DNA of 64,000 nucleotides, taken from assembly GCF_949987515.2 (NCBI RefSeq), contig NC_082698.1, forward strand, positions 1,629,501-1,693,500. Reading direction: 5' to 3'. The position numbers and the translations under genes are program-made. Numbering within the stretch: position 1 is the stretch's first letter; every line of letters starts with the position of its first letter. Below the pieces are notes generated by a model. It searched no databases. It was not told the origin of the DNA and saw only the letters and a list, made by a program, of their open reading frames with translations. The DNA comes from Delphinus delphis (lineage: Eukaryota > Chordata > Mammalia > Artiodactyla > Delphinidae). Below are positions 11,062 to 21,441 of this stretch, in pieces.

Positions 11062-11266
11062 TTTTTTTTTTTTTGCGGTACGGGGGCCTCTCACCGCTGT
11101 GGCCTCTCCCGTTGCAGAGCACAGGCTCCGGACACGCAGGTTCAGCGGCCATGGCTCACGGGCCCAGCCGCTCCGCGGCATGTGGGATCTTCCCGGACCG
11201 AGGCACGAACCCGTGTCCCCTGCACCGGCAGGTGGGCTCTCAACCACTGCGCCACCAAGGAAGCCC
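11062..11266 (-). mobile_element. CHR-type SINE, young compact form
   Basis: On the minus strand it starts GGGCTTCCTTGGTGGCGCAG and proceeds through the B-box-like GGTTCGTGCC and ATGCCGCGGAGCGGCTGGG. It then reads CGGAGCCTGTGCTCTGCAAC and CCCCGTACCGCAAAA and ends in a poly-A tail, seen here as T17 at about 11058-11074. A target-site duplication of at least 9 bp (CTGCCTTTT at 11053-11061 and 11269-11277) flanks it. The compact ending in ACCGCAAAA is the form I associate with cetaceans. Confidence 0.95.
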
Positions 11267-11277
11267 TCCTGCCTTTT

Positions 11278-13247
11278 CCAGCAGCTTATTGTGAAGGCGT
11301 TGACCAGCTGAGGCTGAGTGGCAGTTGGATCACTGCCTTCGTCCACAGCGAACTGCAGAGCAGACATTTCTGGAGAGTTGGCATATGGAGGGCTTTTGAT
11401 GAAATTTCTCCTTTTCTCCTTCTCCCATACTCCAAAAACATCACATTTGCAATATTCTTCAGCCTTCAGCATTATTTCATGGACTCCCTTCAATAGTTCT
11501 GAGTTTCCCTCTGCTTATTATAGAAAATGACACGATACATTTTTTTAAATGTAGTGAAACTTCTGAAACCATTTATGTACTAGTTTTAAGAGCACACAGC
11601 TTGGAAGCCGAGCGATGCCTCAGTGTTTAGAGCTAGGTTTTCGCTGTGTCCCTTAGCACCCACCGGCCACCTTAACTGGCATCTTCACATCGAGGCAGGA
11701 TTCAAGTATCTTTAATGCTGCAAAATGTTAACTAGTTTTGCCATCTGCTTTTGCTATATGTACTTGTCTCTGTATGTGAGATGTAAAAGACATTCCTTAA
11801 TGTGAAATCATCTGATTCAAGATGACCCAGTCCCTGACCTATGCGTTTTGTGTGATACATTCTCCAGTTACACAAGTGGAAACGTTTAGTCTGCATTTAT
11901 CTCAGTGAGCAGCAGATGGCCAAGCCGACCCCAGGACCGCTGATCGTCCATTGATAGTTCTTTGTTCTTAGATCGATTTATTTTGCCTTGAAGTGCATCT
12001 TGTTTGCTTAAGTGTCCCCCTCTGGGACTTCAAGATTCCTTCAAGACGGTTCCTTAAAGACGGCGTCTGTATATAAGGTCTCCTCTTCCTTACCCAGCCG
12101 AGAGCTTTGCTTCAAGTGTGCATTTAAATTGAATGCTGCTTTAGGGGTGAGTGGCGATAACTAAGAACCGTCCCAAAGCAACTTACAGAAAGCAGGGATA
12201 TCTTACCCTCTCAACTGCTAGGAAAAAGTACCATTCCTTTGTTTAACTTACTTAAGATAGCCTGTTACGCCCTCTCCTAGGTACCTATGTTGCAACGTGT
12301 CATATGTTTCTACCTCTTTGCAAACATGACTCATTTGATTTAGTTAGCTTACAATTTGGTTGTGCATCATTTAAAATTTTTTTGTTGTTGAGGATAAGTG
12401 AAAGTTTAACAATTAATCATTGAAGGCTTTCTTCTAAGGAGGTCAGTTAAGGTGTCTGCAGTTTCCCGAGATCCCCATGGTCCCGGCCAGAAGTAAACCT
12501 TGCCTTGGATTCGCCAGAGGAAAGTACGTCCTTAGACGAGTCTGAATGAGCAAGAACGTTTTGGTTCCAGGCACCAAGTGCACATTCAGATCTTTGCTGA
12601 ATAAATGAGTGAATGTATTTGTTGGCATTTTCTATCTTATTATGACTGCGACTTGGCATTTTTTAACACAAGCACTTTGCCCAAACATCAGCCAATTTCT
12701 CACAGCAGCCCTGGAGTGTTCAGCGACGTGGGAGTAGTTTTGTGCAATTCCCATTTCCCAGAAGAGAAAGCTGTTATTGTTTTAAATGTTCCGCTCCTGC
12801 AGAAATGCCCTCCCGTGTCCGTGTGCCCTCCCTTCCTGTGTGGCTTCCAGGAGGAGCAAAGTCCTTCCAGCTTTGTTCTCTAGCATCAGCTCAATTTGCT
12901 TACCACAGTCCTGACGATGGAGAGAGACTTTCCCCCTGGCAAGGTGTCAGCACCTGCCTTCCTCGGTCTTGAGGCGGAATGATGGCGGCCCTGGCTGTGA
13001 GCCGTCCACACAGGTGAACGGGGATGTCTGAGCGGGCTCCTTGGTCCGTACAGAAAGGACTTCCCTAAATCCCCGCCCACTTTGCTGAAAATCACCCAAA
13101 CTCTCCTTTGGGTCCAGGCATCCCAGACCCTTGAAAGGATGACCCAGGTCCTGGACATTTAGGGTCACTCTGTGGGCAGCCTGGGTCCAGGTTTCTTTAT
13201 GAATTTTCATATGTGCCTTTTATTGCCTTTTATTTTTCTCTTGTTCT
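11278..13247. other. Unique sequence with a possible LTR-like stretch
   Basis: There is no coding gene. Around 11860-12150 the sequence has a TATATAAGG box (12070-12078) followed by CTCCTCTTCCTTACCCAG and GAGAGCTTTGC, which resembles the promoter part of an old LTR. The assignment is weak. A TGCTGAATAAATGAGTGAATG string (about 12595-12615) resembles an L2 3' end. Confidence 0.4.
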
Positions 13248-13248
13248 C

Positions 13249-13287
13249 AATAATCCAATTTCAGGTATAAATAATCCAATTTCAGGT
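13249..13287. repeat. 21-bp tandem duplication, two copies
   Basis: AATAATCCAATTTCAGGT occurs at 13249-13266 and 13270-13287, identical over 18 bp. Confidence 0.9.
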
Positions 13288-13399
13288 CTTTGGCATAAGA
13301 AACATGTTTTACAAGCATGTTTTTGCTTTACTTTAAGCATGAGATATTTCTTATGTCAGATAATAAGTGTTGTGTGAAACAAAGAAATAACTAAAAATC

Positions 13400-13660
13400 A
13401 AGGTCATGGGATGGGAGGGCTGGGGGTAACAGCAGGGCAGTTTTACGTAGGGTGGTGAGGGAGGTCTTACTGATTAAGGGACATTTTAGCAGAGACGCGA
13501 CTAAAATGTAGGTGTGGCCATGCCGATACCTGTGGGGGAGGGGTTCCAGGTGGAGAGAAGAGCAGGTGCAAAGTCCCAGAGGTGGGTGTGTGCTTGGTGG
13601 GTGGGAGGCATGGAGGGGGGGCGGAGCTCGTGTGACCGAATGGAAGGGAAAGACTGGGTA
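13400..13660 (-). repeat. L2-like fragment, antisense
   Basis: The run ACATTTTAGCAGAGACGCGA ... GGGGTTCCAGGTGGAGAGAA ... AGCAGGTGCAAAGTCCCAGA follows the familiar antisense L2 pattern (gagctgagacctgaagg ... cattccaggcagaggga ... agcaagtgcaaaggccctga). It is old and diverged. Confidence 0.5.
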
Positions 13661-13671
13661 AAGCTGATGCC

Positions 13672-13930
13672 TAATGTTTACTGATCGAGCCTCCCCTCCC
13701 ACCACCCTGTGCCAGGACCTGTCCTGGGCGTGTTTTGTGTGTAAACCCGTTTATTCGCACAAGGACCCTATGAAGCAGGTGGTACTATGTTTACCTCCTC
13801 TTCCAGGTGGGGAAACCTAGGCACAGTAATGGCGGAGGATCGCACAGTGAGTGAGAAGCAGAGCCAGGGCTGGACGCGGGCGGCCTGGCCCCACGGTCTT
13901 CTTCTAAACGCTGGGCCTTGCGCCGGGCAC
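13672..13930 (-). repeat. MIR SINE, antisense, nearly complete
   Basis: On the plus strand it reads GTGCCAGGACCTGTCCTGGG, AAGGACCCTATGAAGCAGGT, GGTGGGGAAACCTAGGCACA and CGCACAGTGAGTGAGAAGCA. It then continues GGCCTGGCCCCACGGTCTTC. This is the full antisense order of MIR. The 250-codon reading frame starting at 13787 runs straight through it, which argues against that frame being a gene. Confidence 0.8.
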
Positions 13931-14244
13931 GTTGCTGTTAGATCTGCAGGATCCCTGGGAGTCCCTGCCACCCGGCCCCCACTGCTCATGGACACAGGCC
14001 CTGAGCCTGCCCGCTGTCCCTACCTGGACACCAAACTCAGCAGGAGCCAGAAGTCTGTGCACCTGGGGCTGCCTGGACCCCCTTCTCTGGAGGAGCCGTC
14101 AGCCTCCCGAAGTCCCACCTCTTATCCTTCCTGTAACATTTACTGGACGGATCTATGCCGGGATGTTCACAGTCTTGCAAAACAGAGCTGGCGGGATGAA
14201 GTGGGGCAGCCCCGGGGCAGGTTTGCACAGAGAGGAGGGCGGGA

Positions 14245-14307
14245 CGTGAGGCGGCTGCCGCCAGTGATGCAAAGAGCACCCACCCTGGGCTCTGGGCACC
14301 CACTCAG
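14245..14307 (+). repeat. Dispersed direct duplication, copy 1
   Basis: The segment from CGTGAGGCGGCTGCCGCC to GGGCACCCACTCAG recurs 1.87 kb downstream at 16114-16177. The copies differ by one inserted G and one A/G change in about 64 bp. Homology may extend weakly upstream to 14231. It matches no repeat family I know. Confidence 0.93.
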
Positions 14308-16113
14308 ACCCCTTGGTTCATTGGCGTTTGCTAGCAACCCAGGGGCAGGCCGGGTGCTACAGCAGCTCCCTGGAATAGGTATGAAAGGGCTGGCTGACCC
14401 TCTGAGAGGCCATGGGATGAGTCACAAGGCAAATCACTGGAGAGGGTGGAACCAGACCCTCCTCTTGATGCCTTCCTGGAGCCCCAGGTCCCTCCAGGCA
14501 ACTGGCTCCAGCCCAGGTGGGGGAAACGGGGGTCCCTGAACCTCTCCTGCTCCCTCTCTCTCCATCTGTGGCCACACTGCCCCCTAGGATTTCCTGCTGG
14601 GTGAACCCAGGATGATGTAGCCAAACCTCCCCAGGAAACGATGCTGGTTCTAAAGGTACGATGCAAAGGATGCCTATCTGCCCGGGTGAGGCCAGTGACA
14701 GGAGCAGCTCCAGCCAGGCGGGCCTGCGTCTGTGTTGCAGCCTCTGCATTTTGGACCCAGATAGTAGGTTATATGTAAGAGAAGCAGCTGGGAAGCCAGG
14801 AGTAGAGGTGAGCAAGGCCACTGGCATCGCATTTAGAAAGAAAAACAAAGTTTGACAGAATTTAGCTAATTTCGTTACCATAAATGAACGCATCACTGTG
14901 TGTGTGTACACCCAACTGGTATCCTCCCCTACGTTAATATGCTTTTTATTAGATTATTTAAAACACAACAGTGTTTGTCGTTAGCTTCTCTATGAATCAC
15001 TTGGATAACGTTTGTGGTTACTGAGCTAAAATTCAACCTTAAAGCACGTTGTGATACATTTTTGCAATAAAAATATCAAGTTCATTTAAACAATTACTTT
15101 TTAAAACACTGTCTCTCTCCCAGTGGGATTTCATTGATCAGGTTATGAAAGGCAATCGCTGTCCTGATTGTCCCAATCAATTCTACGTGTGAGGCAGATA
15201 GAATGATCACAGCACTGACTCACTGGCCAGCCTGAAACCGGACTGGTGGAGATTCCAGCCCGCTGCGTGCACAGGCTGCAGAGGGCAGCGACGGGCAGAG
15301 TGAAGAACACCTAAGGCTGTGCGCGAGGGGTTTGAATTTATTCATGCCGTTCTCCAAAATGACCCTTTGGAGTATTTCTGAATTGTCATGATAGTATAGC
15401 AGCGCAGCCTTTTCCCGGGAAATCCAGTTCTGACCTGCCGCGTTTCCTCCCCCATTACGTGATGAGGGAACAGGTCTGGGGAGTTGCACTTTTATCACCG
15501 GGGCGTGGATTTGAGGCATGCATGGTCTTTATCTACCCGCTTCTCTCAGCCGTAGGCCACCTTGTAATGGGGGGTTCTCCCCCTCTGGTCCTCATGGTAG
15601 TAAGACGTGGCCTGGAGGGCGACCGCCACCCCAGGGTCCTCTGGGATGGCCCTGTCGGGTGCCCTTGCCCTCAGGGAAATGCACAAGCACAAGCACCTGA
15701 CGAGAAGGCGGGAGGAAGCCCATGGGGCTTTCCTGTTGGGTGGGGGAGGAAGGACTCCACTTCAGACAAGGAGGGAGCCCCAGTGCAACACGGCACTGCT
15801 GGAAGCGCTCTGCTTGGTGCCCTTAGAACACCAGAAGATTATTCTCAGGGTTCTGGAGGCGGAGAGCTGAAATCAAGGCGGCTTATTCCACAAGACACGT
15901 GGAGCCCTGTTCCCCCAGCGTTGGAGGAAGAAGAGAACCAGCAGGCTTTGAAGGATGAGGTCACAGTGACCTGGAAGGAGGACATCACCCGACAGGCAGA
16001 GCCGGGGCAGGCAGCAGAGATGCGTGAGGGTGGTCATGGGGCCACCCTACAAGGGCGGGGGCAGGAATGCTGTCCGGAGGTCATAGTCACAGCCCAGAGG
16101 AGAGGGGAAGGAA
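14308..16113. other. Unique sequence, no gene recognised
   Basis: The stretch 14860-15190 is AT-rich and repeat-free, with several TAAT- and ATTA-type cores, and could be conserved non-coding DNA. The rest is GC-rich with overlapping short frames on both strands. No frame shows a known domain. Confidence 0.5.
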
Positions 16114-16177
16114 CGTGAGGCGGGCTGCCGCCAGTGATGCAAAAAGCACCCACCCTGGGCTCTGGGCACCCACTCAG
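16114..16177 (+). repeat. Dispersed direct duplication, copy 2
   Basis: Second copy of 14245-14307, in the same orientation, about 97% identical over 64 bp. The sequence on either side (CGGGGCAG to the right here, ACCCCTTGG to the right of copy 1) is unrelated, so the boundaries are sharp, at least on the right. Confidence 0.93.
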
Positions 16178-18474
16178 GTGCGGGGCAGTGGGGCAGCAGG
16201 AACCACATGCTCTGGGATGGGGCCGGCATGGGCTCCGAGGGATGCAGGACACCCAGGCATGGCCACTGGGGTAACAGCGGGACCACATACGAGTGGGTCC
16301 TGGTGGGGCTGCAGGCCAGATGGGCGCAGAGGAAATGCATGGGTCCACTTGGGCATTTTGAGTTTGAGATGCAGGTTGCTTTAAGACAAGAGACCTTATA
16401 AGCCAAGTGGGTGACGCTGTCAGGAAGCAGTCCAGGTCGAGGGGATGGAGGTAGAGCATGAAGAGCAGGCCGCCAGGCTGGTCAGCCCGCCTCCCCCGGG
16501 GGCTTGGAGGAGGAGCAGGGGTCCCAGTGAGGGGGGCAGGGCTGGAGCGGGAGGCCTGTGGGCTCGGAGGGGACAGGCCTCCTGTCCTGGGGCGTCTGAG
16601 AGCCTGCGTCCAGCAGGATGGGGCTGGACTGTGGTCCTCGGAGGGCGGTGGGTGTGGAGAGGACCAGAACAGACTCAGAGCTGTTCCTACGGACGCTTGG
16701 TGGGCAGGGCAGCTGCGCCCCAAAGTGCTGCTCTCCTGGGAGTGGAAGCCCAAGAATAGCCCCAAACCCACTCATCACCGACGTGGTGGCTGGAGCGTTG
16801 GCGTTTAGGCCGGGAGAGGTCGGGGGCACGGGGGCCACTGGGGCGCATTTGGAGTGGATCCTGCTGCTCTGGCTCAGCAGGCTCGCCCTGATGGGGGGCC
16901 TCAGGGAGCCGCCCTTCAGGGCTGCCTCCAGCTGGAAGGTTCAGTGGTTTGAACTTGTCTCTGGTCCACACGGTGCACAGTGCTTGTGGCTCCTTCTGCT
17001 GGAATCAGATCTTTTTCTTAAAGAAGTTTATACTCTGACATTTCACAGAAAAGGGCCCCGTGAATTTTCCACTTTCCCGTCTTGAAGCTCGTCCATTTAC
17101 TCTGCAGCGTGGCAAAGGGTAAGACTGAATTCTGGGCGACGGATACCCTTTTCTCCACGTTATGTAAAATTGTCACCCGGGCTCCAGTGATGGGCAGGAT
17201 GGCCGGGCCGAGCAGAATGCGGTGAATTGCGGACTAGTTATTCTGCACTTTCAGACTCTGCCACTGGTTGTGTTTTGGTAATAGAGGAGCGTTTCCCTGC
17301 CTCAGAGAAAGGCCATCAACTTAACGGCTGTCTTTAAATGATTCCCTGGCTCCAGTGACCATGACAAAATAGCTAATAGGAAAAGTGTGGGGGCCCAGGG
17401 AGCCAGGCGGCGGCGGTGCGGCTCCAAAGCCGTCGGCAGCATCCTCCTGGGATTTCGTGGCGATTCGATGGGGGCAGCCCGGCCCTGGTCCTCAGCTCAC
17501 CCCAGCTCCGAGGACACCCATCCCCACACGCCCAGCTCTTGGTCCCTCTGTGACCCCTGCCCCTTAGCCGTGGTTCCCTAAGTCCTCTGTCTGGCTTAGG
17601 CCCGAGACACCTGCCTTGAGGAAAGCCTTCGGGCTGTGTGTTCCTGGGGCTGGAAGGAGGGACCGTCTGGGAAGACGAGTCTTGGAGGCTGAGAGTGCCT
17701 GAGGCAGCGTTCGGGCTGCAGCTCCACCACAGCAGCACGGGGAAGCCCGTTGCTTAGGGGTGCAGGCAAGATGGAATGCTTTTCTATTAAATAAACATTC
17801 ACAGAGACATCCCACAGCCATCTGTCGCGGCCGGTAACTTTCCAGGAGAGGGAGGCAGTGGGGGCAGGTCAGGGCCAGCGTAGCACAAAGCTAGGAGCCC
17901 CATGTGGAGAGACCAGGCTTGGGTGGGGAAGGACCCTCTCCGCCTGCTCTCCACCCGAGTTGCCAATCCCCCATTTTGTTTCAGGGTATCAGTAGGTCCC
18001 AGGTGAGACCCTTGCTTTTTCCCAACCTCGCAGGCCCCTGGGGGTGACATGTGACCTTGTTCTGGGGGCAAGGCAGAAGCAGGGAGAGCTTGGACTCTCC
18101 TTCTCCTTGATGGAGGAAGGCTTCAGGTGGACACTGCCCCCACCCCTGCCTCCTGCTGCCCTTGGCCCTATCTCTTTTGTTAGTATTGAAGGCATTTTGA
18201 TTCAAAACAGTATTCCTATATTTCATTGATGCGGAGACGTTTCCCCTCCACTTTTGGAGTTCTTTGAAAGTGAGAAGTGTTGACAGTCGATGGCATCTTA
18301 CAATGGCTTCAGGCCAGGAGGCTGTCATAGGCCTCTGACAAGCCAGCCCCAAACCTTACAAAATGGTGTCAGAAGCTTGGAGTCAAATCTCCGAGGCAGA
18401 GCTGCTTGCTTTTTTCATCCCCACGGATGGGATGGTTGTGGGAAGGGGGTGAGAAGGTGGTGAGTCAGCATCAT
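16178..18474. other. Unique GC-rich sequence, no gene recognised
   Basis: Open frames of about 100-245 codons occur on both strands and overlap one another. None has a recognisable domain. A short CpG-rich patch lies at about 17400-17490 (GGCGGCGGTGCGGC and following), too small to call an island. Confidence 0.5.
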
Positions 18475-18475
18475 T

Positions 18476-18690
18476 TCTTTTTCTTTTTCTTTTTTTTTTT
18501 TTTGCGGTATGTGGGCCTCTCACCATTATGGCCTCTCCCGTTGCGGAGCACAGGCTCCAGACGTTCAGGCTCAGCGGCCATGGCTCACGGGTCGCTCCGC
18601 GGCATGTGGGATCTTCCCGGACCGGGGCATGAACCCGTGTCCCCTGCCTCGGCAGGCGGACTCTCAACCACTGCGCCACCAGGGAAGCCC
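18476..18690 (-). mobile_element. CHR-type SINE, young compact form
   Basis: On the minus strand it reads GGGCTTCCCTGGTGGCGCAG, then a B-box-like GGTTCATGCCC, GATCCCACATGCCGCGGAGC and GAGGCCCACATACCGCAAAA. A long A-rich tail follows (T-rich at 18476-18503 on the plus strand, with interspersed C). A few internal bases are missing compared with the copy at 37189, where GGCTGGGCCC is shortened. No clear target-site duplication is visible, so it may sit at a rearranged site or the duplication has decayed. Confidence 0.93.
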
Positions 18691-18914
18691 TAGGATGATT
18701 ATATCTTGATGAATTAATCTTTTCATCATTTAGGAAATGCCCTCTGTACCCCTGGGAACACTGCCTAGAAGTCAGCCTCGTTCTTGTTGAAACACCACGA
18801 TGGGTTCCTGCATTCAGTGTTCTACCGCTCTCTCTGCCTTGATAGTCAATCGACTGCCAGGTTAGCAGTATGTAGCCGGATTCTGTAGGTTTACAAAAAA
18901 AATACATTCTGACA

Positions 18915-19990
18915 ATGTCAGCCTTTTATTTGGAGCATTTAAACCACTTGCACTTACTGTAACTGTTGACATGGTAGGTTTTGAGTCTACCGTCTAGTTT
19001 TGAGTCTAGTTTCTCTCATTTATCCTATCTGCATTTTGATCCTTCCTTTACGCCTTCCCTTGGATTATTCGACGATTTTTATAGTATTCCATTGTATGTA
19101 TTCTCCTGATTCTACAGCAAATCTTCCTTTTAACTGTTTGCTATTGCTCTGAGGGTTTAATATGCGCCATGCCTTGTGATCGACGGTGAAGTAAGGTTAT
19201 GACACTTCACGTAGAGTGTAAGGACCCCACAACACGACGCTCCTGATATTTCTGTTTCCTCTTATCCTTCATCATTGTGGGCATGTATTTTACTTCAACC
19301 AATTATAACCTACTGGCCATTTTGCTAATTTGTAAACAATTCTTTACCTTCAACATAATTAAGAAAAGAGAAAAGTGTTTGAACCATGGATTTATATTCT
19401 GATGCTCTTCCTTCCTAACTACTGACACCAGATTCCATCTGCTGTTATTTCCTTTAAGGCTCAGGGCTTCCTTCTGTATCTTGTCCTTATGTTTCTAGTC
19501 TGTTGGCTACAAAGTCTCTCCACTTTCATTTATTGGAAGATGTCTTCATCCCACTTTTTTTTTTTTTTTTCGCTGAACGTAGAATTCTAACTTGGCAGGA
19601 TGTATTTTCAGTGCTTTCAGTGTAGCTTTGTCGTCCTGGCTTTATTTAGGAGGAGAAGTCAGCAGTAATTCTTCCCATTGTTCCCTTGCAAATAGTGTGT
19701 ACTTTTCACTTGATTTTTAGATTTTTTTCTTTATCTACATTTTCATCAGTTTGGCCATGATGTGTCTAGTTGTGGTTTTCTTTGAATTTTTCATATTTGG
19801 CATTTATCGTGCTCCTTGATTCTCTTTCTCCCTGCCCCATTCTCCCTCTTTTCTTATTCTGAGAATTTATTTATTTATTTATTTATTTTGATTGGAATAC
19901 AGTTTATTCTGAGAATTTAATTGCACATAATGTAGACCTCTTGATATTCCTCACTTGTTGTTGATTCTATGTTCACTTTTTCTCAACAAT
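18915..19990 (-). repeat. Old L1 (L1M-type) fragment, antisense
   Basis: Segments such as CGTAGAATTCTAACTTGGCAG, GAGAAGTCAGCAGTAATTCT, CATGATGTGTCTAGTTGTGG and CTGAGAATTTAATTGCACATA follow antisense L1M text (atagaattctaggttgacag, gagaagtcagctgtaattct, tatgatgtgtctaggtgtgg). It is fragmentary and carries no intact reading frame. A 34-bp insertion with a 16-bp duplication lies inside it at 19870-19903. Confidence 0.75.
19870..19903 (-). mobile_element. 34-bp micro-insertion with a 16-bp target-site duplication
   Basis: TTATTCTGAGAATTTA is perfectly repeated at 19854-19869 and 19904-19919. Between the copies lies (TTTA)n followed by TTTTGATTGGAATACAGT. On the minus strand this is a few bases resembling the very end of an L1 3' UTR (ctatacttcaataaa) followed by a TAAA-type tail. 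Removing the insert and one copy gives continuous antisense L1M text. The best reading is an ultra-short, 5'-truncated L1-mediated insertion. A slippage event in the TTTA run would not explain the non-repetitive TGATTGGAATACAG. Confidence 0.8.
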
Positions 19991-19995
19991 CTGTT

Positions 19996-20760
19996 TTTTT
20001 TAATAAACTTTTACTTTTGGAAGAGTTTTAGATTTGTAGAATTATTGCAAAAGCAGTAAAGAAAGTCCCATTTTACTCCACTTACTGTTTCTCCTATTAC
20101 TAATATCTTGCAGTAGCATTGTACATTTGACAACATCAATGAGCAAATATTGATACGTTAACTGAAGTCCATATTTTATTCATATTTCTGCAGTTTTCCC
20201 CTAATGTCTTTTCTCTGTCCCAGGAGTCTACCCAGGATCCCATCCAGGACACCACATTACATGTAGTCTTATGTCTCCTTAGACTCCTCTTGGCTGCAAC
20301 AGTTTCTCAGACTTTCCTTGTTTTTGATGACCTTGATGGTTTTGAGGAGTGCTGATCAGGCATTCTACAGAGTTCCCTCAGTTGAAAAGTGCTTGTCTAA
20401 TGATTGGACGGGGGTCATGTGTCATTGGGAGGAAGACTGCAAGGGTAAAGTGCCCTTCTCATCGCATCGTACCAGGGGTCCATGCTATCAATAAGACTTA
20501 TCATGGTTCGTGTTAACCTTCATCATCTGTCTTGAGATAGTATTTGTCTGTCACAGTTTATACTAGTTGTTTTAGAGCCCTTGTCTGCCAGTTCTAGTAG
20601 TAGGATGATCCAAGAATCTGCTTCTATTTACCGTGTCTCACTTGAGTATGGGTAATATTTTTTGCTTCCTTGCATATCCTGTGATTTTTTATTTGATTCT
20701 CGACATGGCTTATAAAAGTAGTGTGGAGTCTCAAGTATAACTTGACTTTGTTTCACTCAT
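19996..20760 (-). repeat. Second old L1M fragment, antisense, starting at its 3' end
   Basis: It begins with a T-run and AATAAACTTTTACTTTTGG, the antisense L1M 3' terminus. It continues with AGTTTTAGATTTGTAGAATT, CAGGATCCCATCCAGGACACCA (shown in part), GATGACCTTGATGGTTTTGA and AAGTGCCCTTCTCATCGCAT, all in antisense L1M order. The 5' limit is uncertain and it may run further toward 21250. Confidence 0.72.
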
Positions 20761-21439
20761 TTCCCAGATGGTGTTAGGCTGACTTTTTCAGATTTCCCAG
20801 AATCTAGTTGAGTCACCAGCTCAAGTAGATAGAGTTCATTGTGGTTACCCAGTTGCCATGCGCTATTTGGACCTTGTCAGTATGTGATCTGGAGGGAGTT
20901 GGATGCAGTTTCAGATATTTTTGGCTCAGCTCTGGATTCAGCTCCAGAAGAACCATGGAATCCAACCACTTCAAGAAACAAAAAGCTCAGAAACGTTCTG
21001 ACAAGCCTCTCCTCCACTGCTGCTTTTGGCAAAAGTTAAGGAGACGTGACTATAGGAGAATCAGTGAGCTGCGTGCTCTGCCCTTGCCCTTGGAGTTCTT
21101 TCTTGCAGACTCCAATCCGTCCACCCACCCACATGATATCCCCTCACCTCTGCAAAGTTTCTCCACCGTGACACCATCCCAAGGTATGGAAGTGGCCACA
21201 GTTCTATTACTTCCTACAGAGAGTTCCAAGATCTCAGGTCATAAGTTTCCTTGCATCTGCTCCTCTTTGTTACCGCTGTAGAAAAATAAGTTTTATTTTG
21301 TCTTATTTAAACATTTTGTTACTTAGTAGTGAAAGACTTATATCTGCCTCTGACTGTAGAACTACTTTACACTAGGAGGATACATATTTTGGTGTCTTAG
21401 TGTCACTTACTTATCAATTAATGGGTGTCAAGAGAAAAA
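20761..21439. other. Unassigned sequence, possibly further L1M
   Basis: The text resembles diverged L1M but I cannot align it with confidence. The frame at 20841-21281 (146 codons) has no recognisable domain. Confidence 0.35.
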
Positions 21440-21441
21440 TA

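Noticed and set aside
10837..11493. Minus-strand frame of 218 codons
   Set aside because: Its middle is translated from the SINE at 11062-11266, and the rest has no domain.
13787..14539. Plus-strand frame of 250 codons
   Set aside because: It runs through an antisense MIR and then through the duplicated 64-bp segment, with no protein motif and overlapping minus-strand frames.
16034..16771. Minus-strand frame of 245 codons
   Set aside because: Proline- and serine-rich translation of GC-rich DNA, opposed by several plus-strand frames, and including the copied 64-bp segment.
18383..18907. Minus-strand frame of 174 codons
   Set aside because: Much of it is translated SINE; the same translation pattern recurs at the other SINEs in the window.
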